From Bordetella petrii (GTDB lineage: Bacteria > Pseudomonadota > Gammaproteobacteria > Burkholderiales > Burkholderiaceae_B), in the NCBI GenBank assembly GCA_017745595.1, contig WMBV01000018.1:60507-124506 (forward strand): a stretch of DNA of 64,000 nt, in the 5' to 3' direction. Of the stretch, positions 18,346 through 27,504 are shown piece by piece; within the stretch, counting starts at the first letter, position 1; every line of letters starts with the position of its first letter. The position numbers and the translations under genes are program-made. Below the pieces are notes generated by a model. It was not told where the DNA came from and did no database searches. It worked only from the letters and a program-made list of their open reading frames with translations.

Positions 18346-20835
18346 ATGCTGAACCTCGCCGAATACCGCAAGCGTCCCGCGCTGCTGGCCGACTGGCTGC
18401 CTTGGGCGGGCCTCGTCGCCCCCGGCGTCGTGCTCAACAAGGACGCCTCCTTCCAGCGCACCGCACGATTCCGAGGGCCGGACCTGGACAGCGCCACGCA
18501 GGGCGAACTCATTGCCACGTCCGCGCGCCTGAACAACGCGCTGCGCCGCCTGGGCTCAGGCTGGGCGCTGTTCATCGAGGCCGAGCGGCGCGAAGCGGCC
18601 GACTACCCCGAATCCGGTTTCCCCGAACCGCTGTCCTGGCTGGTCGATGAGGAACGCCGGGCCAATTTCGCCGAAGCAGACAGCCATTTCGAGAGCAGCT
18701 ACCACCTCACGATGATCTACCTGCCGGCCGAGGAATCGCGTGCGCGGGCCGCCAAGCTCCTGTACGAGAACACCCCGCAGGCCGGGGTGGACTGGCGCGA
18801 ACGCCTGCGCGCCTTCATTGCCGAGACAGACCGCGTCTTTGATCTGCTCGACAGCGTCATGCCCGAGATCGCCTGGCTCGACGACAGCCAGACGCTCGCC
18901 TACCTGCACGCCACGGTCTCCACCCAGCGCCAGCGGATCGCGGTGCCCGAACACCCGTTCCACCTCGATGCACTGCTGGCCGACCGGCCGCTGGTCGGCG
19001 GGCTGGCCCCCATGCTGGGCGATGCCCACCTGCGCGTGCTGTCGGTGCGCGGCTTCCCGACCTTGACCTGGCCCGGCATTCTTGATGACCTCAACCGGTT
19101 GGGCTTTGCCTACCGCTGGTCCACGCGTTTCATCTGCATGGACAAGGCCGAGGCCGAAGGCGAACTCACGCGGCTGCGCCGCCAGTGGTTCGCCAAGCGC
19201 AAGAACGTGGTGGCGCTGCTGCGCGAGACGGTCTTCAATCAAGAGAGCCCGCTCGTCGACACGGACGCCAGCAACAAGGCCACCGACGCCGATGCCGCCT
19301 TGCAGGAACTGGGCAGCGACCAAGTGGCCTTCGGCTACCTCACCGCCACGGTGACGGTACTGGACACCGATGCCACGGCGGCCGACGAGAAGCTGCGCAT
19401 GGTGGAGCGCGCGATCCAGGGCCGCGGCTTCGTCACCATCCCCGAGACCCTCAATGCGGTCGATGCCTGGCTGTCGTCGATCCCCGGCAACGCCTACGCC
19501 AACGTGCGCCAGCCCATCGTCTCGACGCTGAACCTGGCGCACATGATGCCGGTCTCGGCCGTGTGGGCCGGGCCGGAGAAGAACCAGCACCTCGATGGCC
19601 CGCCGCTGATCGTCACGCGCACCGACGGTGCGACACCGTTCCGGCTGGTCACGCACATCGGCGACGTGGGCCATACGCTGGTGGTCGGCCCCACCGGCAT
19701 GGGCAAGTCGGTGCTGCTGGCGACGCTCGCCCTGCAGTTCCGGCGCTATCCCGGCTCGCGCATCCTGGCTTTCGACATGGGCAAGTCCATGCGCGCCACG
19801 ATCCTGGGCTTAGGGGGCGAGCACTACGACCTGGGCACCGGCGGCAATGACACGGGAGACGGCTGCGCCGTGGCCTTCCAACCGCTGGCCCGCATCGACA
19901 ACGAAGGCTACCGGACCTGGGCGGCCGAGTGGATCGAAGGTCGGCTGCTGCATGAGGGCGTCGCGGTCGGGCCACCGGAGAAGGAAGCGGTCTGGTCCGC
20001 GCTGGGGAGCCTTGCCAGTGCACCGGTGGAGCAGCGAACGATGACCGGCCTGTCCGTACTGCTGCAATCCAACGCGCTGCGCCAGGCCCTGCAGCCTTAC
20101 GTGCTGGGCGGCGCCCACGGCAAGCTGCTGGACGCTGATGCGGACCGACTCGGCTCCGCATCGGTACAGGGCTTCGAGATGGAAGAGCTGATGCAGAGCA
20201 AGGCCGCCGTGCTGGCCGTGCTGCACTACCTCTTTGCGCGCTTCGACGAACGCTTCGACGGCGCGCCGACGCTCTTGATCCTCGACGAGGCCTGGCTGTT
20301 CCTCGACGACCCGGTGTTCGCCGCACGCATCCGCCAGTGGCTCAAGACGCTGCGCAAGAAGAACGTGTCGGTCATCTTCTCCACGCAGTCGCTGGCCGAC
20401 ATCCAGGGTTCGAGCATCGCGCCGGCCATCATCGAGAGCTGCGCGAGCCGCATCTTCCTGGCCAACCCGCAGGCGATGGAGCCGCAGATCCGCTCGATCT
20501 ACGAGGGCTTTGGCCTGAGCAGCCGGCAGATCGAAATCGTCGCGCAGGCCATTCCGAAGCGCGACTACTACTACCAGTCCCGGCTGGGCAACCGCGTCTT
20601 CGACCTGGACCTGGGGCCGGTCGCGCTGGCGTTTGCCGGTGCGTCCACGCCGCAGGACCAGCGTGACATCGAGCAGGTGAGCGATGCGCTGCGGTTTGCC
20701 GAGCCACCCACGGCCATCACGTCACCTGACTTCGCCTCGGCCTGGCTACGCCACCGCGGCCTGCACTGGGCCGCCGATCTGGTGCCTTCGTTCCCCCGAG
20801 CTTCAACCCCCAACCCCAAGGAGTCCTTGCCATGA
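18346..20835 (+). CDS. trbE: Mating-channel ATPase TrbE (VirB4-like)
   Basis: This 829-residue protein starts MLNLAEYRKRPALLADWLPW. I chose the ATG at 18346 because it follows the trbD stop and has GAGGG upstream. The N-terminal VirB4 domain (TARFRGPDLDSATQGELIAT) is followed by an ATPase domain with Walker A VVGPTGMGKSVLL (from residue 446), Walker B LLILDEAWLFLDD (near 643) and VIFSTQSLADIQGSS. It is the largest energy source of the channel and drives pilin extraction. The stop overlaps trbJ by four bases. Confidence 0.96.
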   Translation: MLNLAEYRKRPALLADWLPWAGLVAPGVVLNKDASFQRTARFRGPDLDSATQGELIATSARLNNALRRLGSGWALFIEAERREAADYPESGFPEPLSWLVDEERRANFAEADSHFESSYHLTMIYLPAEESRARAAKLLYENTPQAGVDWRERLRAFIAETDRVFDLLDSVMPEIAWLDDSQTLAYLHATVSTQRQRIAVPEHPFHLDALLADRPLVGGLAPMLGDAHLRVLSVRGFPTLTWPGILDDLNRLGFAYRWSTRFICMDKAEAEGELTRLRRQWFAKRKNVVALLRETVFNQESPLVDTDASNKATDADAALQELGSDQVAFGYLTATVTVLDTDATAADEKLRMVERAIQGRGFVTIPETLNAVDAWLSSIPGNAYANVRQPIVSTLNLAHMMPVSAVWAGPEKNQHLDGPPLIVTRTDGATPFRLVTHIGDVGHTLVVGPTGMGKSVLLATLALQFRRYPGSRILAFDMGKSMRATILGLGGEHYDLGTGGNDTGDGCAVAFQPLARIDNEGYRTWAAEWIEGRLLHEGVAVGPPEKEAVWSALGSLASAPVEQRTMTGLSVLLQSNALRQALQPYVLGGAHGKLLDADADRLGSASVQGFEMEELMQSKAAVLAVLHYLFARFDERFDGAPTLLILDEAWLFLDDPVFAARIRQWLKTLRKKNVSVIFSTQSLADIQGSSIAPAIIESCASRIFLANPQAMEPQIRSIYEGFGLSSRQIEIVAQAIPKRDYYYQSRLGNRVFDLDLGPVALAFAGASTPQDQRDIEQVSDALRFAEPPTAITSPDFASAWLRHRGLHWAADLVPSFPRASTPNPKESLP

Positions 20836-21572
20836 AGAAGACCGTGCTGGCCCTGACCGTGGCCGCGTTGATTGGCGGTATGTCCGTTACGCCCGCGGCC
20901 TATGCGCAATGGGTCGTGATCGATCCCACGAACCTGGCGCAGAACATCCTCACCGCCGCCAACACGCTGGAGCAGATCAACAACCAGATCCAGCAACTGC
21001 AGAACCAGGCGCAGTCGCTGATGAACCAGGCGAAGAACCTCACGCGCCTGGACTTCAGCGCGCTTAACGAGCTGCGCGCGGCCCTCTCGGCCACGAACCA
21101 GCTCATCCAGCAGGCGCAGGGCCTGGCCTTCAACGTGCAGCAGATGGAGACCGAGTTCCAGCGGCTCTACCCCGAGTCGTTCTCCGCGGCGATCTCAGGC
21201 ACGCAGATGGCGCTCGATGCGCGCCAGCGCTGGACGAACTCGCTGCAGGCCCTGAAGACCGCCACCAAGGTGCAATCCCAGGCAGTGCAGAACTTCACCA
21301 GGGACGAGCAGGCCCTGACCGATCTCGTCAACCGCAGCCAGTCGGCCGTGGGGGCCCTGCAGGCCTCGCAGGCCACGAATCAACTGCTGGCCTTGCAGGC
21401 GCGCCAAGCCATCCAGGCGCAGCAGCTACAGATCACGCAGGACCGCGCGGCCGCGCTGGAGCAGGCGCGGCAGGTGGCCGTGCATGAGCGGGCCAAGGAG
21501 GTGCGCCGCCGCTTCATGGGCAGCGGCACGCCGTACACCCCGTACACGGTGAATTTCTATGGCAATCCGTGA
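20832..21572 (+). CDS. trbJ: TrbJ (VirB5-like) periplasmic transfer protein
   Basis: This 246-residue protein has a cleavable signal peptide (MKKTVLALTVAALIGGM, cleavage near AYAQW). The mature part is helical and Gln-rich (LEQINNQIQQLQNQAQSLMN), as in TrbJ/VirB5 minor pilins that sit at the pilus tip. RFMGSGTPYTPYTVNFYGNP ends it. Position between trbE and the exclusion lipoprotein gene fits. Confidence 0.93.
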   Translation: MKKTVLALTVAALIGGMSVTPAAYAQWVVIDPTNLAQNILTAANTLEQINNQIQQLQNQAQSLMNQAKNLTRLDFSALNELRAALSATNQLIQQAQGLAFNVQQMETEFQRLYPESFSAAISGTQMALDARQRWTNSLQALKTATKVQSQAVQNFTRDEQALTDLVNRSQSAVGALQASQATNQLLALQARQAIQAQQLQITQDRAAALEQARQVAVHERAKEVRRRFMGSGTPYTPYTVNFYGNP

Positions 21573-21579
21573 GGCGAGC

Positions 21580-21882
21580 ATGAACAGAATCATCCTTGCC
21601 CTGCCCATGGTTTGCGCACTGCTACTGGCTGCCTGCGGCAAGCCGGTCTCCATCGAATCTGTCGAATCGCTGGTCGCCAACCCCGAGCGCTTGAAGGAAC
21701 TGCGCGCACAGTGCCGGGCGGACCGCGCCAAGGTGGGGGATGCGCAGTGCAACGCGGTGGCCGAAGCGACACGCCAGCGCTTCCTGCGGCCCACACCCTC
21801 GCCGTACGCGAACGATCCGGTGAAGCCTCCACCTCCGCCGGCCGCCATTCCACAGGCGCCGCCACCGGCCGCCAAGGACTGA
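21580..21882 (+). CDS. trbK: EexN/TrbK-type entry-exclusion lipoprotein
   Basis: This 100-residue lipoprotein starts at MNRIILALPMVCALLLAAC, with lipobox LLAAC and Cys19. The mature part (SIESVESLVANPERLKELRA) contains a Cys pair (AQCRADRAKVGDAQCNAVAE), the EexN pattern, and a Pro-rich tail. Such proteins block redundant transfer into a cell that already carries the element. The start was placed at 21580 because the seven residues upstream belong to the trbJ end region. Confidence 0.86.
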   Translation: MNRIILALPMVCALLLAACGKPVSIESVESLVANPERLKELRAQCRADRAKVGDAQCNAVAEATRQRFLRPTPSPYANDPVKPPPPPAAIPQAPPPAAKD

Positions 21883-21887
21883 CTGCC

Positions 21888-23252
21888 ATGAACGACGTGT
21901 CGGTCATCGACCGCTTTCTGGACGTCTTCTCCCGCTACATCGACTCGGGCTTCGGCCTGCTGGGCGGCGAAGTGGCCTTCCTGACGGCCACGCTGGTCGC
22001 GATTGACATGACGCTCGCAGGCCTGTTCTGGGCCATGGGCCATGCCTCGGGTCAGGGCGACGACGTGATGGCCAAGCTCATCAAGAAGGTGCTCTACGTG
22101 GGCGCCTTCGCCTACATCCTCGGCAACTTCAACCGGCTGGCGGGGATCATCTTCAACTCCTTCGCCGGGCTCGGACTGACCGCGTCGGGTTCCTCCCTCA
22201 GCCAGGGCCAACTGCTGCAGCCGGGACGGCTCGCGCAGGTCGGCATCGAGGCCGGCCGGCCCATCATGGCGCAGATCAGCGACATGACGGGGTTCCCGGA
22301 GGTGTTCGCCCACCTGGACACCATCGCGGTGCTGTTTCTCGCGTGGCTGGTTCTGATCGTGGCGTTCTTCGTGCTGGCCGTTCAGCTCTTCGTCACGCTG
22401 ATCGAGTTCAAGCTGACCACGCTCGCGGGCTTCGTGCTTGTGCCCTTCGCGCTGTGGAACAAGACCTCGTTCCTCGCCGAGAAGGTGCTGGGCAATGTCA
22501 TCTCCTCGGGGATCAAGGTGCTGGTGCTCGCCGTGATCGTGGGGATCGGCTCGGGACTGTTCTCGGAGTTCACGGTGCCGCCGGGCGCCGATCCGAGCAT
22601 CGACCACGCGCTGGTGATCATGCTGGCCTCGCTCGCGATGCTGGGCCTGGGGATTTTTGGGCCGGGCATCGCCACGGGGCTGGTGTCCGGCGCACCGCAA
22701 CTGGGTGCGGGCGCAGTAGCCGGCACGGCATTGGGCGTTGCGGGTACCGCTGTCGCGGTCGGTGCTGCCGCCACGGGTGTGGGCGGTGCGGTCGCCGCTG
22801 GCGCACGCATGGCGCCGGGTGCCGCGAAGATGGCGGCCAGTGGCGTGCGCTCGGCCGCGAGCGCGGCAGGATCGGTTGCGAGCGGCGCGAAGTCCGCGTA
22901 CCAGGCCGGCTCATCCGCGGCGGGCGGCGGTCTCAGGGGCGCAGCGGCCGGCGTGGGCAGCGTTGCCAAGGCCGGCGCCAGTGCGGCCGGGCAGAAGGTC
23001 ACCTCCGGCGCGCGCGCCGTGCGCGATCGCATGGCGGCGGCAGTGAGTCCGGAAGGTTCACCGTCAGGCCCTGCGCCCACCGGCAGCGAAGGCGGATCGT
23101 CTGCATCGACAGAGCAACCCGCTTGGGCCAAGCGCCTGCAGCGCAAACAGCAACTGAGCCAGGCCGCGGCCACGGCCGCGCACACCTTGCGCGGTGGCGA
23201 TGGCGGCGGCTCCGGCAGCAGCCCCAGCCTGCGCGACCCCTCGGATTCATAA
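21888..23252 (+). CDS. trbL: TrbL (VirB6-like) polytopic channel protein
   Basis: This 454-residue protein starts MNDVSVIDRFLDVFSRYIDS at 21888. The N-terminal two thirds hold about six membrane segments (FLTATLVAIDMTLAGLFWAM; LVLIVAFFVLAVQLFVTLI; GLGIFGPGIATGLVSG). The C-terminal third is low-complexity Ala/Gly/Ser, then charged. This is the TrbL/VirB6 layout, the inner-membrane part of the translocation pore. It lies six bases downstream of the lipoprotein gene. Confidence 0.94.
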   Translation: MNDVSVIDRFLDVFSRYIDSGFGLLGGEVAFLTATLVAIDMTLAGLFWAMGHASGQGDDVMAKLIKKVLYVGAFAYILGNFNRLAGIIFNSFAGLGLTASGSSLSQGQLLQPGRLAQVGIEAGRPIMAQISDMTGFPEVFAHLDTIAVLFLAWLVLIVAFFVLAVQLFVTLIEFKLTTLAGFVLVPFALWNKTSFLAEKVLGNVISSGIKVLVLAVIVGIGSGLFSEFTVPPGADPSIDHALVIMLASLAMLGLGIFGPGIATGLVSGAPQLGAGAVAGTALGVAGTAVAVGAAATGVGGAVAAGARMAPGAAKMAASGVRSAASAAGSVASGAKSAYQAGSSAAGGGLRGAAAGVGSVAKAGASAAGQKVTSGARAVRDRMAAAVSPEGSPSGPAPTGSEGGSSASTEQPAWAKRLQRKQQLSQAAATAAHTLRGGDGGGSGSSPSLRDPSDS

Positions 23253-23264
23253 GGAGCACGTCTC

Positions 23265-23969
23265 ATGCGATTCAAAAGCCCCCAGGTGCGGTATGCCGAC
23301 ACACCGCAGCCTGCCACCCCGTACCAGTCCGCCGCGCAGGCCTGGGACGAACGCATCGGCGCCTCGCGCGTGCAGGCCGCCAACTGGCGCCTCATGGCCT
23401 TCGGCTGCCTGTTCCTGGCGCTGCTGATGGCCGCCGGCCTGGTCTGGCGCGCCGGCCAGTCGCTGGTGCAGCCCTATGTGGTCGAAGTCGATCAGGCCGG
23501 ACAGGTGCGCGCCGTCGGCGAAGCCGCGACGCCGTACAAGCCCAGCGACGCACAGACCGCGCACCACATCGCGCGCTTCATCACGCTGGTGCGCTCGATC
23601 TCGATCGATCCGATCGTCGTGCGGCAGAACTGGCTCGATGCCTACGAGGTGACCACGGATCGCGGCGCGGCCGTCCTGAATGACTACGCCCGCACCCACG
23701 ACCCGTTCGCCCGCATCGGGCAGGAGTCGGTCGCAGTGCAGGTCAACAGCGTCGTGCGTGCTACCGATTCGTCGTTCCAGGTGCGCTGGACGGAGCGCCG
23801 CTACGTCAATGGCGCGGCCGCTGGGCTGGAGCGCTGGACGGCCGTGGTCTCCATCGTGCTGCAACCCCCGCGCACCGAAGAGAAGCTGCGGCGCAATCCG
23901 CTGGGCCTGTACGTCAATGGCCTGTCCTGGAGCCGGGAACTCGATACCTCCGAAGGGAAAACGCCATGA
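23265..23969 (+). CDS. trbF: TrbF (VirB8-like) inner-membrane protein
   Basis: This 234-residue bitopic protein has a cytoplasmic N-terminus (YQSAAQAWDERIGASRVQAA), one membrane segment (MAFGCLFLALLMAAGLVW) and a periplasmic domain with QPYVVEVDQAG, HHIARFITLVRSISIDP, RWTERRYVNG and NPLGLYVNGLSWSREL. These match the VirB8/TrbF fold that nucleates the channel. The stop overlaps the trbG start by four bases. Confidence 0.95.
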   Translation: MRFKSPQVRYADTPQPATPYQSAAQAWDERIGASRVQAANWRLMAFGCLFLALLMAAGLVWRAGQSLVQPYVVEVDQAGQVRAVGEAATPYKPSDAQTAHHIARFITLVRSISIDPIVVRQNWLDAYEVTTDRGAAVLNDYARTHDPFARIGQESVAVQVNSVVRATDSSFQVRWTERRYVNGAAAGLERWTAVVSIVLQPPRTEEKLRRNPLGLYVNGLSWSRELDTSEGKTP

Positions 23970-24988
23970 ACGCCGTCACGAATGCACAGATCCGCTTATA
24001 CGTAATTCCGGCCCTCCTGATGACTTTGCTGGCAGGGTGTGCCACGCAGGGCAAGCCGCCGCCGGTGATTTCGCTTGATGAGCCTGTGGCCGTCGCGGCA
24101 CAGCCGCTGCCGGAACCACCCACGCCCATCGAGGCCGTGGCGATCCCGCAGCCGCTGCCATTGCCGGCGCAGCTCAAGCCGTTGCCGCTGGAACCGGAAG
24201 CTGTCGTACTCCCCGAGCCCGCGGACGAAAAGGTCCGCGTCTCGCGCGCCAACGAAGAAGCACGCATGGCACCGACCCGCGAAGGCTACGTCAACGCGAT
24301 CCAGGTCTGGCCGTACACGGACGGCGCGCTGTACCAGGTTTATGCGAGTCCAGGCCGAGTCACCGTCATCGCGCTGCAGCCCGGCGAGGAACTGGTGACC
24401 GTGGCCGCAGGCGACACGGTGCGCTGGATCGTTGGGGACACGGCCAGTGGCTCGGGTGCGGACCTGCGCGTGAGCGTGCTGGTCAAGCCCACACGCTCGA
24501 ACCTCAAGACGAACCTCGTCATCACCAGCAGCAGGCGAACCTACCTGATCGAGCTGACCTCCACCGATAAGGCGTGGATGGCCTCGGTGTCCTGGGAATA
24601 TCCGAAGGACCGCATGCTGGCCCTGCAGCGCCAGGCTCAGGCCGCGCAGACAGCCGCGCCGATCGATGCCGGCCTGTCGCTGGAGAATCTGAAGTTCCGC
24701 TATGCAATCAGCGGCAGCAACCCGCCGTGGAAGCCCTTGCGTGCCTTCGACGACGGCCAGAAGGTCTACATCCAGTTCCCCGCCGGCATCGCGCAGGGCG
24801 AGCTGCCGCCGTTGTTCGTGATCGGCGCGCAGGGCGATGGGCAGCTTGTGAACTACCGCTACCGGGCGCCTTACTTCATCGTGGACCGACTGTTCGGCGC
24901 GGCCGAGTTGCGCCTAGGTGGTGAGAAGGCCGAAGTCGTTCGCATCGAGCGCACCGATGGCCTCGTGGGCGCTGTGCGGGGGAACTGA
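23966..24988 (+). CDS. trbG: TrbG (VirB9-like) outer-membrane core-complex protein
   Basis: This 340-residue protein has a lipobox (LLAGC, Cys25), so it is a lipoprotein as in other TrbG. A Pro-rich linker precedes the N-terminal beta domain (INAIQVWPYTDGALYQVYAS-like region, then LQPGEELVTVAAGDTVRW). The C-terminal VirB9 domain carries FRYAISGSNPPWKPLRAFDD, KVYIQFPAG and YFIVDRLFGAAELRLG. It builds the outer-membrane ring with TrbI. Confidence 0.94.
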   Translation: MNAVTNAQIRLYVIPALLMTLLAGCATQGKPPPVISLDEPVAVAAQPLPEPPTPIEAVAIPQPLPLPAQLKPLPLEPEAVVLPEPADEKVRVSRANEEARMAPTREGYVNAIQVWPYTDGALYQVYASPGRVTVIALQPGEELVTVAAGDTVRWIVGDTASGSGADLRVSVLVKPTRSNLKTNLVITSSRRTYLIELTSTDKAWMASVSWEYPKDRMLALQRQAQAAQTAAPIDAGLSLENLKFRYAISGSNPPWKPLRAFDDGQKVYIQFPAGIAQGELPPLFVIGAQGDGQLVNYRYRAPYFIVDRLFGAAELRLGGEKAEVVRIERTDGLVGAVRGN

Positions 24989-24990
24989 TC

Positions 24991-26328
24991 ATGAGCACTC
25001 CAAGCCATGAAGAGGGAGCACCGGCCGCGCCAACGCCTGACATGCCGCCCAAGGTGGCGCCGGAGAACGTCGCCTTGCGCGCGACGCCACGCCCGGTCAC
25101 TCGGCTGAACCGGCGCATGCTGGCCGTGCTCGCGGGCGGCTTGGCCGCCGCCGTGCTGGGCGGGACGCTGTGGTCGCTGCAACCCGGCCTGCGCAAGGCC
25201 ACCGACGCGGCCGAGCTGTACAACGTCGATCGCGTGCCGCGCTCCGAAGGGCTCGATCAGTTGCCCGCCGACTACTCCAAGCTGCCGCCCACGTTGCCAC
25301 CGGCGCCGCCCATCCTGGGCGAGCCGTTGCCCGGTGATCTGGGCGGGCCGATCCTCAGGGCCGAGCAGCAGGCGCAGGGTTATGGGCCACCGGGCCACGA
25401 TCCGGCCGAGGCCGAGCGACTGGCGCGCCTGAAGGAAGCCGAGGAAGCGGCGAACTCGTCGGTGTTCTTCCGCTCGGGCCGACAAGGTGCAGCAACGCAG
25501 ACGGCCGCCGCGCCACCTGCGGCAGCGGATCCGGCGGCGCCATCGGCAGTGGCATCGACAATGTCAGCGAACGCCGCCTTCAACCCGATGGCCGCTGGTC
25601 TGGCGTCCACTGCGCCGCAGGTCAATGATCCCACCGCCATCCAGAACCGCCAGGACCAGAAGGAGGCGTTTCTCGATACATCCCGCCCCGCACACACCCG
25701 CAACACCGGCCAGCTCCAGTTGCCCGCATCCCCGTACCAGGTGATGGCGGGCACGGTGATCGCGGCCGCACTGGTCACCGGGATCAAGTCGGATTTGCCG
25801 GGCGATGTGATCGCCACGGTGACAGAGCCGGTCTACGACACCGCCACGGGGCGCTTCGTGCTCATCCCGCAGGGCTCGCGCCTGATGGGCAAGTACAACA
25901 GCCAAGTGAGCTACGGGCAGAGCCGAGTGCAGGTGGTGTGGAACCGCGTGATCCTGCCCGACACCTCGTCCATCCCGCTGGACAAGTTGGTCGGCAGCGA
26001 TGCGGCCGGCTACGCGGGCTTGGAGGACGGCGTGGACTGGCATTGGGACCGCATCCTGGCCGGTGCTGCGCTGACCACGCTGCTCGGCGTCGGCGCCGAG
26101 CTGGCCGCACCCGAGAACCGGCAGGACGGCGACCGCATCGTGATCGCCGGGCGCGACAGCCTGCAGGACAGCATCAACCAGGTCGGGCAGGAGATGACCC
26201 GGCGCAACATGAACATGCAGCCGACCTTGACGCTGCGGCCGGGCCTGCCGTTGCGGGTGCTGGTCGCCAAAGACATTGCGCTTCGCCCCTACCAGCCGCT
26301 CTTTTACCAGCGAGGTTCATCGCAATGA
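24991..26328 (+). CDS. trbI: TrbI (VirB10-like) channel-spanning protein
   Basis: This 445-residue protein has a cytoplasmic start, one membrane segment (MLAVLAGGLAAAVLGGTLW), a Pro/Ala-rich periplasmic linker (KLPPTLPPAPPILGEPLPGD), and the C-terminal VirB10 domain (YQVMAGTVIAAALVTGIKSD; LIPQGSRLMGKYNSQVSYGQ; LRPGLPLRVLVAKDIALRPY). VirB10 proteins span both membranes and gate the channel. Its stop overlaps the DUF2274 start (ATGA). Confidence 0.95.
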   Translation: MSTPSHEEGAPAAPTPDMPPKVAPENVALRATPRPVTRLNRRMLAVLAGGLAAAVLGGTLWSLQPGLRKATDAAELYNVDRVPRSEGLDQLPADYSKLPPTLPPAPPILGEPLPGDLGGPILRAEQQAQGYGPPGHDPAEAERLARLKEAEEAANSSVFFRSGRQGAATQTAAAPPAAADPAAPSAVASTMSANAAFNPMAAGLASTAPQVNDPTAIQNRQDQKEAFLDTSRPAHTRNTGQLQLPASPYQVMAGTVIAAALVTGIKSDLPGDVIATVTEPVYDTATGRFVLIPQGSRLMGKYNSQVSYGQSRVQVVWNRVILPDTSSIPLDKLVGSDAAGYAGLEDGVDWHWDRILAGAALTTLLGVGAELAAPENRQDGDRIVIAGRDSLQDSINQVGQEMTRRNMNMQPTLTLRPGLPLRVLVAKDIALRPYQPLFYQRGSSQ

Positions 26329-26609
26329 GCACACGGAAAGAACGGCTCAAGCTCGGCCCGCTGCCGAAGGTCGAGCAGACCAAGGTCACCTTCGCCTGCA
26401 CGACGGTGCTGCGCGACGAGCTGGAGCGATACGCTGCGCTGCACGCGCAGACCTACGGGGAAGCGGTGGATGCCAGCGCACTGATCCCGCACATGCTCGC
26501 GGCTTTCATGGCACAGGATGTCGCCTTCAGGCGGGCGAAGAAGGCGCCTCGCCCACCTGGTCCTCCGGCGGCTCCTGCAGCCCGCCAATCCGCCGAGCCC
26601 GCTCGATGA
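26325..26609 (+). CDS. DUF2274 protein at the end of the trb operon
   Basis: This 94-residue protein starts MSTRKERLKLGPLPKVEQTK, with a small conserved core (VTFACTTVLRDELERYAALH, then VDASALIPHMLAAFMAQD) and a Pro/Ala-rich tail. Its pattern suggests a ribbon-helix-helix-like fold. In Tn4371-like elements it follows trbI; function unknown. Its last 83 bases overlap the 3' end of the convergent LysR gene. Confidence 0.88.
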   Translation: MSTRKERLKLGPLPKVEQTKVTFACTTVLRDELERYAALHAQTYGEAVDASALIPHMLAAFMAQDVAFRRAKKAPRPPGPPAAPAARQSAEPAR

Positions 26610-27477
26610 ACTTGGCCACCTGCTCGGATGGCGGGGTTGCGCCCCGCATCAGGTAGGTCGTCACTGGGGGCATGCCCGTCTCCATCGGCCGCATCACCAC
26701 GTCCGGGCGCTGGAAGTTCGCCATCTGCGATTCGATGGCAAAGCCCACGCCATAGCCCGCACCGATCAGCATCAACATGCTCTCGTGGCCCGAGACGTGT
26801 TCCGCGATCATCGGCGGGAGGTGCGCCGGTGGCAGTTGCTTCAACATCGCATCCACATAGGCGTAGCCGCCTTGGCAGAGTTCGGGGTGGGCGAGGATCA
26901 ACGGGTACTGGACCGCATCGGCCAGCTTGACCCGCTTGCGCCCGAACAGCGGATGGCGCGCCGGCATGGCCACCGCCACCTCGTCGTGCCACAGCGGCGC
27001 CGTGGTGTAGCCCTGACCCGGTTCGTGGAACAAGGTGAAGCCCGCATCCACCTCGTCCTGCTGCACGGCCCGGACCAACTGCGTCACCGGCATCTCGAAC
27101 AGGCGGATCTCCACCTCCGGGTCCTCTTCCCGGCACAGGGTGAACAGCTCGGTCATTCGGGGTTGTGCCAGCGCATCGGAGATCGCAATCCGCAGGAAGC
27201 CTCGGTAACCCTGGGCGGCGGAGCGGGCCATGTCATGCGCCTGCAGCGTGGCCGCCACCACCTTGCGGGCTTCTTCCAGGAACACCTGGCCGGCGTAGGT
27301 CAGCCGTGTGAGCCGGATGGCGCGATCGAACAAGCTCACGCCGACATCGGCTTCCAGGTCTCTCATGGCCTTGGACAGAGCCGATTGGTCGATGAACAGC
27401 CGCTCAGCCGCACGCGCGAAGTGCAACTCCTCGCCCATGGCGATGAAGTAGCGCAGATGTTTGAGTCCGGTACGCAT
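26527..27477 (-). CDS. LysR-family regulator at the end of the transfer module
   Basis: This 316-residue protein has an N-terminal winged helix (GLKHLRYFIAMGEELHFARA, then FIDQSALSKAMRDLEADVGV) and a typical effector-binding domain (FLRIAISDALAQPRMTELF; GAGYGVGFAIESQMANFQRP). In Tn4371-like elements a LysR gene convergent with trbI-DUF2274 is a regular neighbour, so it is probably part of the ICE backbone and may set transfer gene expression. The effector is unknown. Its 3' end overlaps DUF2274 on the other strand. Confidence 0.92.
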   Translation of the reverse strand: MRTGLKHLRYFIAMGEELHFARAAERLFIDQSALSKAMRDLEADVGVSLFDRAIRLTRLTYAGQVFLEEARKVVAATLQAHDMARSAAQGYRGFLRIAISDALAQPRMTELFTLCREEDPEVEIRLFEMPVTQLVRAVQQDEVDAGFTLFHEPGQGYTTAPLWHDEVAVAMPARHPLFGRKRVKLADAVQYPLILAHPELCQGGYAYVDAMLKQLPPAHLPPMIAEHVSGHESMLMLIGAGYGVGFAIESQMANFQRPDVVMRPMETGMPPVTTYLMRGATPPSEQVAKFIERARRIGGLQEPPEDQVGEAPSSPA

Positions 27478-27504
27478 TCGATGTCTCCTTGATCCATGAA
27501 ACGC

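Noticed and set aside
21426..22700. 424-codon minus-strand frame, His/Arg/Glu-rich
   Set aside because: Antisense to trbJ-trbL; composition typical of reverse-strand GC-rich translation.
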